From: Lachnospiraceae bacterium
Lineage (GTDB): Bacteria > Bacillota > Clostridia > Lachnospirales > Lachnospiraceae
Direction: 5' to 3'
DNA length: 64,000 bases
NCBI GenBank assembly: GCA_024682375.1
Contig: JAIKZI010000075.1
Location: forward strand, 1-64,000
Shown here piece after piece: positions 61,791 through 64,000 of the stretch. Position 1 is the stretch's first letter, and each line of letters begins with the position of its first letter. The notes below the pieces were generated by a model, which searched no databases, was not told the origin of the DNA, and was given only the letters and a program-made list of their open reading frames with translations. A program made the position numbers and the translations under genes.

Positions 61791-63212
61791 ATGGCTGAAT
61801 TAAAAAAACAAACTCATACTTTTCCACCCGAATTTCATTCTGATTCTAGAATACTTATATTAGGAAGTTTTCCATCAGTTATGTCTAGAAATGCATATTT
61901 CTATTACGGCCATAAGCAAAACCGTTTTTGGAAAATTCTATATCGTATATTTAATTCTAACGGTTTTAAAGAAGACGACATTACAAATGCACCAGATGCT
62001 AACAATATTAATATAAAAAAATCTTTTCTTGAGAAAAACCACATCGCTCTATGGGATGTTATTGATGAATGTATGATTGAGGGTTCATCTGATTCTTCTA
62101 TAAAAGAAGTCGTACCTGTAGATATTCTAAAAATTCTAAACAACACTTGTATAGAAAGAATATTTGTAAACGGAAAAACTGCTGAAAAATATTATAAGAA
62201 ATATTTGGAAAAAATATGTGGAAGAACCGCAGTTTGCCTTCCATCCTCATCTCCAGCTAACGCAGCTTGGTCTCTAGATAGATTAGAAAAAGAATGGCGG
62301 AAACTTTTTTTCCCACATATAAAGTACATAAAAGACACCGTTTTAAATTCAAAAAAGTTAAATCATGTTAATCCAGATTTTTATCTCGACAAAGATATAA
62401 CTGATGGATATTTGGATACAAGTTCTGATATCCCTCTTATAAAATTCCACTGTCTTGAAGTTTTTGATGGAGTTGATGCTTGTTTCACCACAAGGCTAGG
62501 TGGGGTAAGTAAAGGTAACTTATCCTCCTTAAATCTAGGATTCGCACGCAATGACAGTATCGAGAATTTAAAAAAGAACTATTCCCTAGTGTCTAATTCC
62601 TTCGGAACAAATTTAAATTCAATAGTTATGACAGACCAGGTTCATAGTGCCGATATCTCTTATGCCGATTTTGAACATGCTATCGGAGAAGAATGTACGT
62701 TGAAATTTAAATCAACAGACGGATTATATACTGATTTGAAGGGATTAACTTTAAGTGCAACCTTCGCTGACTGCGTTCCTGTTTATTTTTTTGATCCTAA
62801 GAAAAATCTCATCGCTATGATTCATTCAGGATGGAAAGGAACAGTTGAACAGATTTCAAAGAACACTGTAGATAATTTAATTACACACGGAAGCAATCCT
62901 TCTGATATAATTACTATCGTTGGGCCATCCATGTCTGGCGTATTCTACGAGGTTACGGAAGATGTAATCAATAGATTCAAAGATGCATATGACGAAGCAT
63001 TATGGCAAGATATTTTTAAACAGACCGATAAAACACATTATCACCTAGATATGTGGGCTGCTATATATCACACCTTAGTTGCTTCAGGTGTCAAAACAGA
63101 AAATATTCATTTCAGCGGAATATGTACTTATGATAATGCTGATATGATGTTCTCTCATCGAAGATCTATGGGAATGCGTGGTAACATGAATGGATTTATA
63201 AAATTACTATAG
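61791..63212 (+). CDS. Fusion of deoxyinosine DNA glycosylase and PgeF/YfiH multicopper-type domain
   Basis: A 473-residue two-part protein. Residues 8-180 are a family 6 uracil-DNA-glycosylase-fold domain (hypoxanthine-DNA glycosylase): ILGSFPSVMSR, YYGHKQNRFWKIL, ALWDVIDEC and the LPSSSPANA loop. A linker of about 25 residues leads to a YfiH/PgeF domain, about 218-473, with intact metal ligands His285 (DQVHSAD), Cys328 (FADCVPV) and His345 (IHSGWKG). PgeF homologues act on purine nucleosides or edit peptidoglycan. One open frame without internal ribosome site supports a true fusion. It starts after GAAAGGAAA and precedes a YitT gene by 27 bases. Confidence 0.85.
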   Translation: MAELKKQTHTFPPEFHSDSRILILGSFPSVMSRNAYFYYGHKQNRFWKILYRIFNSNGFKEDDITNAPDANNINIKKSFLEKNHIALWDVIDECMIEGSSDSSIKEVVPVDILKILNNTCIERIFVNGKTAEKYYKKYLEKICGRTAVCLPSSSPANAAWSLDRLEKEWRKLFFPHIKYIKDTVLNSKKLNHVNPDFYLDKDITDGYLDTSSDIPLIKFHCLEVFDGVDACFTTRLGGVSKGNLSSLNLGFARNDSIENLKKNYSLVSNSFGTNLNSIVMTDQVHSADISYADFEHAIGEECTLKFKSTDGLYTDLKGLTLSATFADCVPVYFFDPKKNLIAMIHSGWKGTVEQISKNTVDNLITHGSNPSDIITIVGPSMSGVFYEVTEDVINRFKDAYDEALWQDIFKQTDKTHYHLDMWAAIYHTLVASGVKTENIHFSGICTYDNADMMFSHRRSMGMRGNMNGFIKLL

Positions 63213-63239
63213 TTTTTATATAAAGGAGTTTTTAAAGAA

Positions 63240-64000
63240 ATGTCACCAAAGCAAATAGTAAAAGATATTATCACTATGACCGTGGCCACCTTGATTATTG
63301 CGACCGCAGTTTATTTCTTTCTTATGCCAGCTCATGTAGCTATCTGTTCGGTATCTGGTTTAGCTATCGTATTAGCTCAGATTACTCCACTATCCGTTTC
63401 AACGCTGACTATGATTATGAACGTGGTTTTACTTATCATTGGTTTCATCCTTTGTGGTCATGCATTCGGAGCAAAAACCGTTTATACATCAATCCTGTTA
63501 CCTATTTTCTTAGGAATGTATGAACATTTACTTCCTAATTTCAAATCACTAAATGGTTCACAGGCAATCGATGTTGTTTGCTTCTGCTTAATCATAAGCT
63601 TAGGACAGAGTATTCTTTTCAATATGAACGCTTCATCGGGCGGACTTGATATCGTAGCTATGATTCTTCATAAGTACTTCAAGCTTCCACTCGGAACAGC
63701 TATGTCCGGCGCTGGTGTTGTTATCGCATTTTCTGCTATTCTAGCTTACGATACAAAAACTGTAATCCTTTCTTTAGTAGGAACTTATCTAAACGGCTTA
63801 GTTTTAGACCACTTCCTATTTAACAGAAATCTCAAACGTCGTGTTTGTATTGTCAGCCCTAAACTTGAAGAAATTCGCCAGTTTATCCTTCATGATTTGA
63901 AATCTGGAGCAACTCTTTACCAGGCAATTGGAGCCTATAATCTCGAAAAGCGTGATGAAATCATTACTATCGTTGATAAAATCGAGTACCAGAAACTTAT
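63240..64000 (+). CDS. YitT-family membrane protein, cut by window edge
   Basis: The first 253 residues of a YitT (DUF161 plus DUF2179) protein. Five or six helices lie in about 8-190, with the family motif SGGLDIVAMIL near 138-148, and a cytoplasmic DUF2179 domain starts at about 200 (RRVCIVSPKLEEIRQFILHD). The frame is open to position 64000. AAAGGAG precedes the ATG at 63240. YitT proteins are of unknown function, possibly transporters. It follows the fusion gene closely and is probably co-transcribed. Confidence 0.9.
   Translation, partial: MSPKQIVKDIITMTVATLIIATAVYFFLMPAHVAICSVSGLAIVLAQITPLSVSTLTMIMNVVLLIIGFILCGHAFGAKTVYTSILLPIFLGMYEHLLPNFKSLNGSQAIDVVCFCLIISLGQSILFNMNASSGGLDIVAMILHKYFKLPLGTAMSGAGVVIAFSAILAYDTKTVILSLVGTYLNGLVLDHFLFNRNLKRRVCIVSPKLEEIRQFILHDLKSGATLYQAIGAYNLEKRDEIITIVDKIEYQKL

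Overview
This 64 kb window is AT-rich, almost fully coding chromosomal DNA from a Gram-positive anaerobe of the class Clostridia, most likely a Lachnospiraceae-type gut or rumen bacterium. Support comes from gene content: a sufC-B-D-S-U cluster, HemZ, a LicT/GlcT-type antiterminator beside a fused glucose PTS enzyme, an FliB-family lysine methylase, CarD, a type III pantothenate kinase with an ECF transporter, and strong AGGAGG ribosome sites with some TTG and GTG starts. Most genes lie on the minus strand. Plus-strand genes are tRNA-Leu, a candidate small RNA, guaB, a LysR regulator, typA, a glycosylase-PgeF fusion and a YitT protein. I see no prophage, transposase or CRISPR array.

Region by region (minus strand unless stated): 1-3400 holds poorly characterised secreted and membrane proteins; 3533-6674 is a glucose PTS operon with an antiterminator/terminator leader; 6695-9653 has a YibE/F membrane pair and a GH5 hydrolase; 9811-9995 is tRNA-Leu(AAG) (plus); 10050-14175 holds a GGDEF-EAL protein and a HEAT-THUMP methyltransferase; 14176-14980 is non-coding, with a candidate C-rich small RNA (plus) and a hairpin repeat array; 14981-22789 is aspS, hisS, hemZ, relA and an unknown gene; 22907-24485 is guaB (plus); 24484-27457 holds membrane proteins, PAP2, CarD and the FliB-like protein; 27487-28609 is a LysR regulator (plus); 28621-30345 is apt and an aldolase-like gene; 30380-34786 is a compact Tad/Flp-like operon; 34949-37169 is mrp, coaX and an ECF S-component; 37375-41047 is a PilZ protein, a CwlO/SleB-like protein, folA and thyA; then tRNA-Gly; 41313-44424 has a secreted InlB-repeat protein and a HAD phosphatase; 44445-49438 is suf; 49449-50589 is gpx-ohrR with an operator inside the promoter; 50616-53600 is a J-domain protein, folC, degV and csp; 53709-58067 has a divergent ClpX-like ATPase, a lipase-like hydrolase and a CobO-like protein; 58223-60055 is typA (plus), 60125-61570 a zinc-ribbon membrane protein, and 61791-64000 a DNA glycosylase-PgeF fusion and a truncated YitT protein (both plus).

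Themes that link genes: carbohydrate uptake with RNA-level control (ptsG, GH5, possibly the small RNA); c-di-GMP signalling (GGDEF-EAL, PilZ); surface structures (Tad-like operon, InlB-repeat protein); Fe-S assembly and peroxide defence side by side; and the stringent response beside tRNA charging. The strongest candidates for undescribed biology are the small RNA at 14457-14557, whose C-rich segments match Shine-Dalgarno sequences of nearby genes; the minimal Tad-like operon encoding 34-, 44- and 58-residue proteins with a shared leaderless EYG start; the deoxyinosine glycosylase-PgeF fusion; and the ClpX paralogue with an acidic linker.
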